Positions 1-8,411 of a DNA stretch of 53,126 nucleotides are shown here, piece by piece; position 1 is the stretch's first letter, and every line of letters starts with the position of its first letter. Made by a program: the position numbers and the translations under genes. This DNA comes from Vallitalea maricola (lineage in GTDB: Bacteria; Bacillota; Clostridia; Lachnospirales; Vallitaleaceae). The stretch spans positions 1 through 53,126 of the forward strand of contig NZ_BTPU01000097.1 in NCBI RefSeq assembly GCF_036985595.1, read 5' to 3'. The notes under the pieces were generated by a model, which worked only from the letters and a program-made list of their open reading frames with translations, was not told the DNA's origin and searched no databases.

Positions 1-13
1 TAAAATCACAAAA

Positions 14-35
14 GCCATCAGAGTTAACTGATGGC
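14..35 (-). terminator. groEL terminator hairpin
   Basis: An 8-bp perfect inverted repeat (GCCATCAG / CTGATGGC) with a 6-nt loop lies just past the groEL stop codon. On the minus strand it is followed by TTT and a T-rich stretch. The weak U-run makes it a moderate rather than strong intrinsic terminator. Confidence 0.6.
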
Positions 36-60
36 ATTCGCACAATAATTATTTATTTAA

Positions 61-1689
61 TTACATCATGCCCATTCCTGGAGCTCCACCGCCCATTGGC
101 ATTGCTGGTTCATCTTCTTTTATATCTGCAACAACTGATTCTGTTGTAAGTAGAGTTGAAGCTACTGAAGTAGCATTTTGAAGAGCACTTCTAGTTACTT
201 TTGTTGGGTCAATGATACCTGTTGCAACCATATCAACATATTCTTCAGTTAGAGCATTGAATCCAATATTATCATCTGCTTCTTTTACTTTATTTACAAC
301 TACAGATCCTTCAAGTCCTGCATTAGTAACAATTTGACGAAGTGGAGATTCTAGTGCTTTAAGGATAATATTGATACCTGTCTTTTCATCACCTTCAGCA
401 TTATCTAATAATTTAGCAACTTCTTTTGAAGCGTGGATATAAGAAGTTCCACCACCTGCAACGATACCTTCTTCTACTGCTGCTCTTGTAGCTGCTAAAG
501 CATCTTCCATACGTAATTTCTTTTCTTGCATTTCTGTTTCTGTTGCTGCTCCAACTTTAATTACAGCAACTCCACCAGCCATCTTAGCTAATCTTTCTTG
601 TAATTTCTCTTTATCAAACTCAGAAGTTGTTTCTTCTATTTGAGCTCTGATTTGGCTAACTCTAGCATTAATATCTTCTTTAGCGCCATCACCATCTACG
701 ATTATAGTGTTTTCTTTTTGAACTTTAACAGATTTTGCTTTACCAAGCATCTCAATTGTAGTTTCTTTAAGATCAAGACCTACTTCTTCTGAAATAACAG
801 TACCACCTGTTAAGATTGCTATATCTTGAAGCATTGCTTTTCTTCTATCGCCAAAACCAGGAGCTTTAACAGCTACAACACTGAATGTTCCTCTTAAACG
901 GTTAAGAACTAATGTAGCTAATGCTTCGCCTTCTACATCTTCGGCGATGATTAATAACTTAGATCCTGATTGGATTATTTGCTCAAGAATAGGTAATATC
1001 TCTTGAATATTACTGATTTTCTTATCTGTAATTAAGATATATGGATTATCTAAATCAGCAACCATCTTATCCATATCTGTTGCCATATAAGGTGATAAGT
1101 AACCTCTATCAAATTGCATACCTTCAACTAATTCAAGTTCAGTTTCCATTGTTTTTGATTCTTCAATCGTGATAACTCCATCATTAGAAACTTTTTCCAT
1201 TGCATCAGCAATTAATTGTCCTACTTCTTCATCACCAGCTGAAATTGCAGCAACTTTTGCAATTTGGTCTTTACCAGTTAATGCACTGCTCATTTCTTTG
1301 ATAGCTTCAACTGTTTTCTTAGTAGCTTCTTTCATACCTCTTCTAAGAATAATAGGATTAGCTCCTGCTGCTATATTCTTGATTCCTTCTTGAATCATTG
1401 ATTGTGCTAATACTGTAGCAGTAGTAGTTCCATCACCTGCAACATCATTAGTTTTAGTGGCAACTTCTTTAACAAGTTGTGCACCCATGTTTTCAAAAGC
1501 ATCTTCTAATTCAATTTCTTTTGCTATTGTAACACCATCATTAGTAATAAGTGGTGTACCGAATTTTTTATCTAAAACAACATTTCTTCCTTTTGGTCCT
1601 AGTGTTACTTTTACTGTATCTGCTAATTGGTTAACTCCTGCTTCTAAAGCAGTTCTTGCATTTGCACCAAATTTAATTTCTTTAGCCAT
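61..1689 (-). CDS. groEL: Chaperonin GroEL (Hsp60)
   Basis: ATP-driven folding chaperone that forms the 14-subunit cytosolic cage used with GroES. The 542-residue length is normal for the family. The N-terminus MAKEIKFG, the nucleotide-binding GDGTTT near residue 87 and the Gly/Met-rich tail ending GMGMM are all present. The ATG is preceded by AAGGAGGG at suitable spacing. It lies 51 bp downstream of groES on the same strand and shares its promoter, so it should be under the CIRCE/HrcA control seen ahead of groES. No unusual features seen. Confidence 0.98.
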   Translation of the reverse strand: MAKEIKFGANARTALEAGVNQLADTVKVTLGPKGRNVVLDKKFGTPLITNDGVTIAKEIELEDAFENMGAQLVKEVATKTNDVAGDGTTTATVLAQSMIQEGIKNIAAGANPIILRRGMKEATKKTVEAIKEMSSALTGKDQIAKVAAISAGDEEVGQLIADAMEKVSNDGVITIEESKTMETELELVEGMQFDRGYLSPYMATDMDKMVADLDNPYILITDKKISNIQEILPILEQIIQSGSKLLIIAEDVEGEALATLVLNRLRGTFSVVAVKAPGFGDRRKAMLQDIAILTGGTVISEEVGLDLKETTIEMLGKAKSVKVQKENTIIVDGDGAKEDINARVSQIRAQIEETTSEFDKEKLQERLAKMAGGVAVIKVGAATETEMQEKKLRMEDALAATRAAVEEGIVAGGGTSYIHASKEVAKLLDNAEGDEKTGINIILKALESPLRQIVTNAGLEGSVVVNKVKEADDNIGFNALTEEYVDMVATGIIDPTKVTRSALQNATSVASTLLTTESVVADIKEDEPAMPMGGGAPGMGMM

Positions 1690-1740
1690 TATGTAGCCCT
1701 CCTTGTTTTCTTTGTTTTTATTTTTATTTCAATTCAATGA

Positions 1741-2025
1741 TTATTCAACTATTGCTAATATATCACTTTGCTTAACAATGATATACTCATTATCTTCTAG
1801 TTTAACTTCTGTACCAGCATATTTTGAATAGATAATCTTATCTCCTACTTTAACTTCCATCTTAACTTCTTTTCCTTCAACCATTCCACCTGGTCCTACA
1901 GCAACTACTTCTGCTTCTTGTGGCTTTTCTTTTGCTCCAGTAGGTAATACGATACCTGATTTAGTTACTTGTTCAGCCTCTAATTGTTTAATTACTACTC
2001 TGTCTCCTAAAGGTACTAATTTCAT
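1741..2025 (-). CDS. groES: Co-chaperonin GroES (Hsp10)
   Basis: Seven-subunit lid of the GroEL cage. The protein is 94 residues, the family norm, and begins MKLVPLGDRVVIK. The mobile loop around residues 17-34 (QVTKSGIVLPTGAKEK) and the C-terminal YSKYAGTEVK region match the family. AAGGAGGT stands 6-7 nt before the ATG. It is the first gene of the groES-groEL operon, and its 5' leader carries a CIRCE operator. Confidence 0.98.
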   Translation of the reverse strand: MKLVPLGDRVVIKQLEAEQVTKSGIVLPTGAKEKPQEAEVVAVGPGGMVEGKEVKMEVKVGDKIIYSKYAGTEVKLEDNEYIIVKQSDILAIVE

Positions 2026-2073
2026 GTTTATTTACCTCCTTATAATTATCTTTCATATTTTCTTTTTCTGTTG

Positions 2074-2100
2074 TTAGCACTCTCTTCAATCGAGTGCTAA
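2074..2100 (-). promoter_or_regulatory. CIRCE operator (HrcA site)
   Basis: TTAGCACTC, nine spacer bases, GAGTGCTAA: a perfect match to the CIRCE consensus. It lies just downstream of the predicted groES -10 box, in the 5' leader. The HrcA repressor binds this element in Firmicutes to hold chaperone genes down until heat shock; hrcA itself is not in this window. Confidence 0.97.
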
Positions 2101-2111
2101 TCTCAAGGTAT

Positions 2112-2140
2112 ATATTATTAAAATAGGCAATTAATTGCAA
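2112..2140 (-). promoter_or_regulatory. groESL sigma-A promoter
   Basis: On the minus strand, -35 TTGCAA (2135-2140), a 17-bp spacer and -10 TAATAT (2112-2117). The start of transcription would fall a few bases before CIRCE, the usual arrangement for HrcA repression. Confidence 0.75.
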
Positions 2141-2374
2141 ATGTTTATTTTAACCATTTTCATCCATTATATAATGTTAACTCTTCTTACCTTTCGCATA
2201 CTCTTGTTTTCTTCAATTTGCTCCTATTTTCGTTATATTATAGTTTAGATTCATATATTCCTTGATTATAATAGCATGGGATATATTTATTTTATTTTTG
2301 TATTATAGTTTATAATTTGTTTATAGCTAATATATATTTTCACCATTAGTACTAAGGTTTATACAACTTGATTA

Positions 2375-3253
2375 TCATTTTTTGCCAATCTTGAAATCCC
2401 TGGCATAATAAAATAGGAATTGCTGTGCAAATCCTGCTAAAGTTCCATAATGTTCTACCGCAAATTCATGTATAGCTTTTATTTTTGTATCCTTATTAAA
2501 ATAATAATGCTCCATTATTCTTTTAACCCAAACATCAGTAGGGAATACTTCGTATCTCTTAGCTCCAAAGAGTAATACACAATCTGCTACTTTTGGGCCA
2601 ACCCCTTTGATTTTCATCAACTCATTCTTTGCTTCTTCAATTTCCATGGAAGCTAAGCTAACCAAATCTACTTCCTTATTGATAACTTTTCTACACGCAT
2701 CAACAATATATGGTGCTCTAAAACCAACTTTCAGATCTCTTAGGTCTTGTTCACTTGCAGCTGATAGTTGTTCTATAGTAGGAAAAGAATAGTATTTAAC
2801 ATTATCTTCTTCCCCAATGTAAGTACCGTATTTTTTAGAGAGCTCTTCTATTAATATTTTAATATGTGTAATGTTTTTATTTTGAGATATGATAAATGAG
2901 ATAAGAGTTTCCCATGTATCCTGTTGTAAAATTCTTATACCACCTTTTTCTGAAACTGCCTTATGTAAATGTTCATCTATGTTACTAAGTACTTTCTTAA
3001 TATTTCCATAATCTCTCCCCAAGTCAAAATAATTTGTCCATATTGTATCAAAATCATTTGTGTTTGTATTATGGAAAATGATTTTATTATCTCCTTGAGT
3101 GACTCTTAATATCTTGTCATAAGCAATTAACAGATAATCTTTATCCGATTGTTTATAGAATCTAAAACATTGACCACATTCTAAGATATGTTCAATATCA
3201 AAATCAATATAATCATTAACTAGTATATTATTATTTTCTACAATATATTCCAT
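2375..3253 (-). CDS. OGG1-type 8-oxoguanine DNA glycosylase/AP lyase
   Basis: Removes oxidised guanine from DNA and nicks the abasic site. Residues 1-100 fit the OGG N-terminal domain and 105-290 the helix-hairpin-helix-GPD domain. The hairpin reads IKGVGPKVADC, with K221 at the place of the catalytic Schiff-base lysine (K249 of human OGG1), and D240 in FPTDVW matches the catalytic aspartate. A strong TAGGAGGG site precedes the ATG at 3253. It is a single gene divergent from the DUF6062 gene. The fold and catalytic residues are clear; substrate preference within the OGG group is inferred. Confidence 0.9.
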   Translation of the reverse strand: MEYIVENNNILVNDYIDFDIEHILECGQCFRFYKQSDKDYLLIAYDKILRVTQGDNKIIFHNTNTNDFDTIWTNYFDLGRDYGNIKKVLSNIDEHLHKAVSEKGGIRILQQDTWETLISFIISQNKNITHIKILIEELSKKYGTYIGEEDNVKYYSFPTIEQLSAASEQDLRDLKVGFRAPYIVDACRKVINKEVDLVSLASMEIEEAKNELMKIKGVGPKVADCVLLFGAKRYEVFPTDVWVKRIMEHYYFNKDTKIKAIHEFAVEHYGTLAGFAQQFLFYYARDFKIGKK

Positions 3254-3278
3254 TATTTACCCTCCTAAGATAATCTAT

Positions 3279-3327
3279 ATATATTGAACTTAAACTTCTA
3301 ACACCCATTTCAATAAGTTCAATATAT
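3279..3327. repeat. 14-bp inverted repeat in a divergent promoter region
   Basis: ATATATTGAACTTA (3279-3292) and its exact reverse complement (3314-3327) are separated by 21 bp, between two divergently transcribed genes. There is no T-run, so a terminator is unlikely; an operator or a 5' leader hairpin for the glycosylase gene is possible. Confidence 0.55.
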
Positions 3328-3466
3328 TTCCTTAATTCAAATTATATATCTAATAAACTCTATCACTTATCCCTTATTTATGCTATACTCAATATATTCC
3401 ATATGCTTATAAAGAAGTTCCAGCTTCTATATCATAGAATATATTATAAAACAAGTGGGTGTAAAA

Positions 3467-4192
3467 ATGAAAGAAAAAATATATACAATTCCTGTAATCG
3501 ATTCATTTAAAGAAGAAGGTGAATGTCCTTTTTGCAATATGTACAAGACTCTAGAGGAAAATACAATCCAATTTGTACTAGGTCCATCTTATATGGAAAC
3601 AGATGTAAGGGAAAAAACTAATAATCTTGGATTTTGCAAAGAACATTTAACTAAAATGTACACTAACAAAAACAGATTAGGTCTTGCTCTTATGCTTAAC
3701 AGTCATCTTGATAATTTACAAAAAGAAGTTGAAAGTCTTATTTCATCTGGCAATCCAAAATCAAAGAAAAAGCTATTCTCCAAAAATGATAAAAGTGATA
3801 CAAAACTATTTACCTATCTAAAAGAAAAGGAATCAAGTTGTTACATATGCGATAGAATAGAATCTACCTTTCAGAAATATACTGATACGTTTTTCTATCT
3901 ACTAAAAAAAGATAAATCTTTTATTGATTTACTCAAATCAAGTAAAGGATTCTGCCTAAACCATTTTGCATTACTTTATAATGAAGCACCAAAATATCTA
4001 AATGATTCTCAGCTTGAATCATTCATTGATATCATTGTATCTGTTGAAATTGATAATCTTAACCGTTTAAAAGAAGACTTAGATTGGTTTATTCAAAAAA
4101 ATGATTACAGATTTGCAGATGAACCTTGGAAAAATTCTAAAGACGCTCTAATAAGGACTATGTTAAAAATAAACAGCCTCAATGTTAATTGA
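3467..4192 (+). CDS. DUF6062 family Cys/His protein
   Basis: Cytosolic protein of 241 residues in the clostridial DUF6062 family (recognised from its opening MKEKIYTIPV and the CPFC...GPSYME region); the function is unknown. It contains two copies of one pattern: CxxC (CPFC) followed by CxxH (CKEH) in the N-terminal half, and CxxC (CYIC) followed by CxxH (CLNH) in the C-terminal half. This implies two matching metal sites, probably zinc. An in-frame GTG at 3455 gives four more residues but overlaps the GTGGGTG that best serves as ribosome site, so I place the start at ATG 3467. No signal peptide or membrane segment is seen. Confidence 0.75.
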   Translation: MKEKIYTIPVIDSFKEEGECPFCNMYKTLEENTIQFVLGPSYMETDVREKTNNLGFCKEHLTKMYTNKNRLGLALMLNSHLDNLQKEVESLISSGNPKSKKKLFSKNDKSDTKLFTYLKEKESSCYICDRIESTFQKYTDTFFYLLKKDKSFIDLLKSSKGFCLNHFALLYNEAPKYLNDSQLESFIDIIVSVEIDNLNRLKEDLDWFIQKNDYRFADEPWKNSKDALIRTMLKINSLNVN

Positions 4193-4237
4193 TTCAACTA
4201 TCTTAAAGTATTCTTGGATATATAGTTATAAAACTTT

Positions 4238-4289
4238 GGAAGATAGACTAGCTTTAGCCATTCATAGCTTTTAACCTTGTCTATCTTCC
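4238..4289. terminator. Bidirectional terminator between convergent genes
   Basis: An 11-bp perfect stem (GGAAGATAGAC / GTCTATCTTCC) closes a 30-nt loop that itself can pair partly (AGCT motifs). It lies between the convergent DUF6062 and DUF2225 genes and is followed by T-rich sequence on both strands. Confidence 0.55.
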
Positions 4290-4338
4290 TTGATATTAAC
4301 GTAAAATATATAATCCTATTTAATTTTCATATTTAAAT

Positions 4339-5208
4339 TTAATCATCAATTTCAATATTATTTCTAGCATTTATCCTTTTCTGTTGTTTAACAAGATTTT
4401 TAATATTTCTAGCTTTATCTTTTAATCTTTCATTAGCTGTTTTTGATACTATCACTTTTGATACCCATTTAGTTGATTCATCCAATTTTCCTAATTTTCT
4501 AGCTAAATCACCAATTAAATACATTACTGTCATTTCCTGCATACCACATACTGGAAAGTCTTCATTTTCATATGTATTAATAAATCCTTCATATGCCTTT
4601 TCTATAAAAATCATTTCATATTTATGGTTTTCTTCTATCAATTCATGAGAAGGATTCTCATTTTGTAATAACTCCTCAGAATAACATCTGTATAGCCAAG
4701 CAATCTTAAGACATATATAAGCTTTTTCACTTGCTTTCACTTTTTTCACTACGGCATTCAGTAAAGCTAATTTGTACCTTTCAATAGCTACTTCGTATGT
4801 ATATTCATCTGGATATTCTCTTCCTCTATAGGTGTTGGATATTTGTTTTTTAATCCAATCTGCTTGTGTGCCTGTTATTTTTTTAAAAAATTTACTTAGA
4901 GCTGCATACCCACAGCAATTACAAAGGATGACATCATACATATAAGGAGTAATAATATCATATTTAGGTCTTAGATCAGTATCAATAGACAATAATTTAG
5001 CTTTACCTGCTCTTACCGTTCTAGTAATAAATTTTTCACCACAAACGGGACATAATACTTTCCTATCATAAAGTAAATCTTTTGCTGAAATTTTAGACAT
5101 TTTTTTTATTTTCATTTCCGCTCTCTTCTTCTTTTCATCTTCAAATATATCCATTGCTTTAATATTGTTAAATCCTAATTTCTCTAGTCCAGAAAATATA
5201 TCACTCAT
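4339..5208 (-). CDS. DUF2225 family zinc-binding protein
   Basis: A 289-residue cytosolic protein of the DUF2225 family, function unknown. Near residues 50-100 it has CPVCGEKF followed about 40 residues later by CNCCGYA, a four-cysteine zinc-ribbon-like pair. The rest is helical, compatible with the TPR-like repeats reported for this family (for example YKLALLNAVVKK). AAAAGGTG precedes the ATG. It stands alone, convergent with the DUF6062 gene. Both flanking genes carry CxxC pairs, but no functional link can be claimed. Confidence 0.75.
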   Translation of the reverse strand: MSDIFSGLEKLGFNNIKAMDIFEDEKKKRAEMKIKKMSKISAKDLLYDRKVLCPVCGEKFITRTVRAGKAKLLSIDTDLRPKYDIITPYMYDVILCNCCGYAALSKFFKKITGTQADWIKKQISNTYRGREYPDEYTYEVAIERYKLALLNAVVKKVKASEKAYICLKIAWLYRCYSEELLQNENPSHELIEENHKYEMIFIEKAYEGFINTYENEDFPVCGMQEMTVMYLIGDLARKLGKLDESTKWVSKVIVSKTANERLKDKARNIKNLVKQQKRINARNNIEIDD

Positions 5209-5459
5209 AAAATTACACCTTTTCTATTGTGGTATATTAGAATCAATTGAGTATTTCTTATGTATAATCTTTTATTAAGATATGTTTTAATTATAATCAT
5301 AAGAAAAAATACATTGCGAAATGTAATATTATATTTATTGTTCTACCTATTTTTTCCTATTATTAGTATATAATATCATAATATGTAAAAATTTCATAGA
5401 CCTAGACATAATAATTTAATAGTATTTTAGAAAAAAAATATAAATAAATAAAATATTGT

Positions 5460-5621
5460 CTATTTATAAGGACTATCAATCAATCTGATACTAGCTTCTT
5501 GTGAATCTATTCTAATCTTACAACCTAAAGGTAATATTATTACCATAATATTCTGCATATTGAATCAAAGTTTCTTTTACTAACCAATTTTATAACCATG
5601 AAACCATTTTCCATAAGACAT
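5460..5621 (-). pseudogene. Decayed small gene (about 54 codons, interrupted)
   Basis: A strong AGGAGG site lies 8 nt before an ATG at 5621. That frame encodes MSYGKWFHGYKIG and then meets TAG TAA. The +1 frame continues in protein-like sequence (WLVKETLIQYAEYYGNNIT) before its own stop. The original frame then resumes with LPLGCKIRIDSQEASIRL and ends at TAG 5460. The whole span is exactly 54 codons, so two compensating frameshifts in a small gene explain it best. I do not recognise the family. Alternatively only a 13-codon leader peptide is real. Confidence 0.45.
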
Positions 5622-5629
5622 ATATAAAA

Positions 5630-5674
5630 CCTCCTATAAATGTGATTAGAAATATATTATCACTTTATAAGAGG
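5630..5674 (-). terminator. Hairpin after the DHHW gene, holding a ribosome site
   Basis: CCTCCTATAAATGTGAT (5630-5646) pairs with ATCACTTTATAAGAGG (5659-5674), with one mismatch and one bulge. On the minus strand it follows the stop of the DHHW gene and ends in GGAGGTTTTAT, so it may terminate the MBOAT-DHHW transcript. The same 3' arm contains the AGGAGG site of the small gene at 5621, so it could also shut off its translation. Confidence 0.5.
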
Positions 5675-5698
5675 TTCTACACCTGTATATATTATAAG

Positions 5699-6829
5699 TT
5701 ATTTTATGTTTAAGATATTTAAACTAGTCTCTTTAGAAAAATTAAGTATATCATATAAAAATAGTGTTTCAGTTATATTGTTTTCACTGATGTAATCATA
5801 TATATTCATTTTAGAAAATCTTAGATCCAAAATATGAATCTCTTCATAATGATTGACCAAGAAAGGTATTAAACAATGGGCATAGGAATTCTTGAAAATC
5901 ATAAGCTTTCTACCATTAGAAACATCTGATTTTATAGTAACTATAGGATGGTTACCATCCAGGAAATATGAATATTTATCTTTTGTAACCAAATGTTTCT
6001 CTTCATATAAAGAATTAGAAGATTTGTTCTCACTTACATAATCAACTTGAACATTAGTATTATCAATAGGTGTAAAAACTTCTATATAATCAGGTTTAAC
6101 ATGATAGTTGTTAGCCTTAGAATATAATGTTCCATAGAATTCTTCTGTTACAATCTTAGAATGAAATTCATTTAAAGGAATAGGTGTTATACCCATCTCT
6201 TTTGCTAATACTTCATAGGCATAATAAGCACCTCTCATTGTCCAATGATGATCTGTTCTAAAGTATAGATACTCGTTATTTTTATCTTTGAGAGATTGAT
6301 ATACATCCACAAAATCTACATTCAACAGATTGTTATTCATTCTATTAATAGTCAATAGTTCATCATATGGTGTTGCAAAAGGTGGTAATCTACTCTCATT
6401 TACCTTAATCGAAGTTGGTGGAAATAATACATATGTTTTCATGTCTTTCAATTTACTTGCATAATAATTAATATTAGCGATATTTCTATCTATAATCTCT
6501 TCTTTGGGTTTATTAAAATCCTCTAATAAATAATCATCCTTACCAAAGAAAACATCATTATTGTCTTGCTTCAAAAGTAGCCTTTCACTATCTGATTTCA
6601 ATCCAACCCAGAAATCCCTAAATATGAATTGATCAGTTACATAGTCTTCAAATCTTTGAGTAAATCGACCATTTTTTATAGATTTCCATGTTAAAGAAGG
6701 CTTTTTAGCAAGTATTCTGTTTTCAGCTTCTGAAAAATGTTTATCTTCTGTAACAAGATTCAATACATTGATTGTCACTACAAATACAATAAACATTACT
6801 ATAATAATTATACTTGACTTTCTATTCAC
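5699..6829 (-). CDS. DHHW family protein (AlgJ/AlgX-like, MBOAT partner)
   Basis: A 376-residue protein anchored by one N-terminal membrane segment (residues 6-26), with the rest outside the cell. It belongs to the DHHW family, related to the SGNH-like AlgX/AlgJ proteins that help transfer acyl groups to surface polymers. The family signature FRTDHHWTMRGAYYAYE is at about residues 190-206, and KNSYAHCLIPFL near residue 315 fits the conserved Asn/Ser region. The start is GTG, 8 nt after AGGAGGT. It begins 24 bp after the MBOAT gene and is probably the second half of the same acylation machine. The polymer and acyl group are unknown. Confidence 0.82.
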   Translation of the reverse strand: MNRKSSIIIIVMFIVFVVTINVLNLVTEDKHFSEAENRILAKKPSLTWKSIKNGRFTQRFEDYVTDQFIFRDFWVGLKSDSERLLLKQDNNDVFFGKDDYLLEDFNKPKEEIIDRNIANINYYASKLKDMKTYVLFPPTSIKVNESRLPPFATPYDELLTINRMNNNLLNVDFVDVYQSLKDKNNEYLYFRTDHHWTMRGAYYAYEVLAKEMGITPIPLNEFHSKIVTEEFYGTLYSKANNYHVKPDYIEVFTPIDNTNVQVDYVSENKSSNSLYEEKHLVTKDKYSYFLDGNHPIVTIKSDVSNGRKLMIFKNSYAHCLIPFLVNHYEEIHILDLRFSKMNIYDYISENNITETLFLYDILNFSKETSLNILNIK

Positions 6830-6853
6830 TACTGTCCACCTCCTGTAAGTTCA

Positions 6854-8266
6854 TCAAAATCTAAAGTATAAAAATGGATTGTATGTTGAATCCACTAAGT
6901 AAGCAGTTGATATAAAAAGAATTAAAAATAATATACTTGGTACTACTATAGTCTGCAATTTTGAATTGGCATTCCCTTTAACTTGCATTTCATATTTCTT
7001 TTTAATGATAGGTGTTGATAAAAAAATTAGTGTAATAAACAATATCAGGTTAGTATACAAATAATATACAAATTGATTATTCAATATAGGAACACCACCC
7101 AAACCAAACATTATCTTTAAATATTGTATACTGTCAGTCAAATTATCAAAGGAAAATAGAACCCATCCAATTAATATTAACAGCAAAGCATATACATGTC
7201 TTATCGGTTTCCATAATCTATTAATAAACTTTAGTAGGAATGCTTTTTCTAGAGCAATTATCAAACCAAAATATAATCCCCATAATACAAAATTCCAACT
7301 GGCTCCATGCCATAAACCTGTTAAAAACCAAACAACAAATAGATTCCTGTATACTTTCAATTTACTTACCCTATTACCACCAATAGGTATATATACATAA
7401 TCCCTGAACCAGCTGCCTAGAGATATATGCCACCTTCTCCAAAATTCAGTAATACTAGTTGATATATATGGATAATTAAAGTTCTCTAGGAAATCAAAAC
7501 CAAACATCTTACCTAGTCCAATTGCCATATCCGAATACCCGCTGAAATCAAAATATATCTGAAATCCAAAAGCAATTATACCTAGCCAAGCAGTCAAGAT
7601 AGTCAAGTCATCAAAACCAGTATTTTGAACTTGGTTCCACAATAAGCCAATGTTATTGGCTAATAGAACTTTTTTTCCTAGACCTAATATAAAACGTTCC
7701 AATCCTGCTGCAAACTTATCTACAGTTTCTTTACGATTGTTAATCTGATCGGCTATTGTTTGATACCTTACAATAGGTCCTGCTATTAGCTGGGGAAATA
7801 ATGTAACATAAGTTGCAAGTGCGATAGGATTCTTCTGTACAGGAGCTTGTCTACGATAAACATCTATAGTATATGACATTGTTTGGAATGTATAAAAAGA
7901 AATACCTATAGGAAGAGGGAGATTCAATTCACTAAGAGTAGTACCAAATATATTATTTATATTCAGTATCATAAAATCAGCATATTTAAAAAACCCTAGT
8001 AAACTCAAATTGATAATTACAGATGATAAAACTACTAATTTTGCCTTCTTATCTTGCTCTCTAAACTTTTCAATTAACATACCATGAGTATAATCGACTA
8101 TGGATGAAAATATCATAAGTATAATATAAATAGGTTCACCCCAAGCATAGAACACAAGACTAACTACTAGCAAAATAACATTTCTGATTTTTCTAGGAGC
8201 TAAAAAATATAATAATAAAGTTATTGGTAAAAATATAAATAAACAAACTAAACTGCTGAATACCAT
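6854..8266 (-). CDS. MBOAT family O-acyltransferase (DltB/AlgI-like)
   Basis: A polytopic membrane protein of 470 residues that moves an activated acyl group across the membrane onto a surface polymer. RRWHISLGSWFRDYVYIP and TGLWHGASWNFVLWG are the MBOAT signatures; the histidine in LWHGASW is the catalytic one. About ten hydrophobic spans are visible from residue 5 to the end. TAGGAGAG precedes the ATG. Upstream is a DUF4358 lipoprotein and directly downstream the DHHW protein, a set that recurs in Clostridia. Acetylation of a cell-wall or exopolysaccharide is the likely task; the absence of dltA/dltC argues against D-alanylation. Confidence 0.9.
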   Translation of the reverse strand: MVFSSLVCLFIFLPITLLLYFLAPRKIRNVILLVVSLVFYAWGEPIYIILMIFSSIVDYTHGMLIEKFREQDKKAKLVVLSSVIINLSLLGFFKYADFMILNINNIFGTTLSELNLPLPIGISFYTFQTMSYTIDVYRRQAPVQKNPIALATYVTLFPQLIAGPIVRYQTIADQINNRKETVDKFAAGLERFILGLGKKVLLANNIGLLWNQVQNTGFDDLTILTAWLGIIAFGFQIYFDFSGYSDMAIGLGKMFGFDFLENFNYPYISTSITEFWRRWHISLGSWFRDYVYIPIGGNRVSKLKVYRNLFVVWFLTGLWHGASWNFVLWGLYFGLIIALEKAFLLKFINRLWKPIRHVYALLLILIGWVLFSFDNLTDSIQYLKIMFGLGGVPILNNQFVYYLYTNLILFITLIFLSTPIIKKKYEMQVKGNANSKLQTIVVPSILFLILFISTAYLVDSTYNPFLYFRF

Positions 8267-8300
8267 ATGTTCTCTCCTATTAAGCCAATTTGTTAAAATT

Positions 8301-8400
8301 AAGGGACTACCCCTAATTCATTTTATATTACGCCTTAATGAGATAAACTCTATCTTACTAATGCCTAAAGTATTAAAATGCATCAAGAAAGCAGTCCCTT
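8301..8400. repeat. 100-bp long imperfect hairpin
   Basis: The ends AAGGGACT (8301-8308) and AGTCCCTT (8393-8400) are exact inverted repeats. Inside, CATTTTATATTA faces TATTAAAATG and TTAATGAGATA faces TATCTTACTAA around a 5-nt loop at 8346-8350. The whole segment can fold into one stem with an internal loop. It fills the gap between the DUF4358 and MBOAT genes. It could be a processed or regulatory mRNA hairpin or a small palindromic repeat; I see no target-site duplication. Confidence 0.6.
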
Positions 8401-8411
8401 CTATTCTACTA

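Noticed and set aside
1169..1696. Plus-strand open frames opposite groEL
   Set aside because: Antisense shadows of groEL; no ribosome site and no family resemblance.
8301..8400. Long hairpin considered as a c-di-GMP or other known riboswitch
   Set aside because: No conserved riboswitch core motifs seen; only the long stem is supported.
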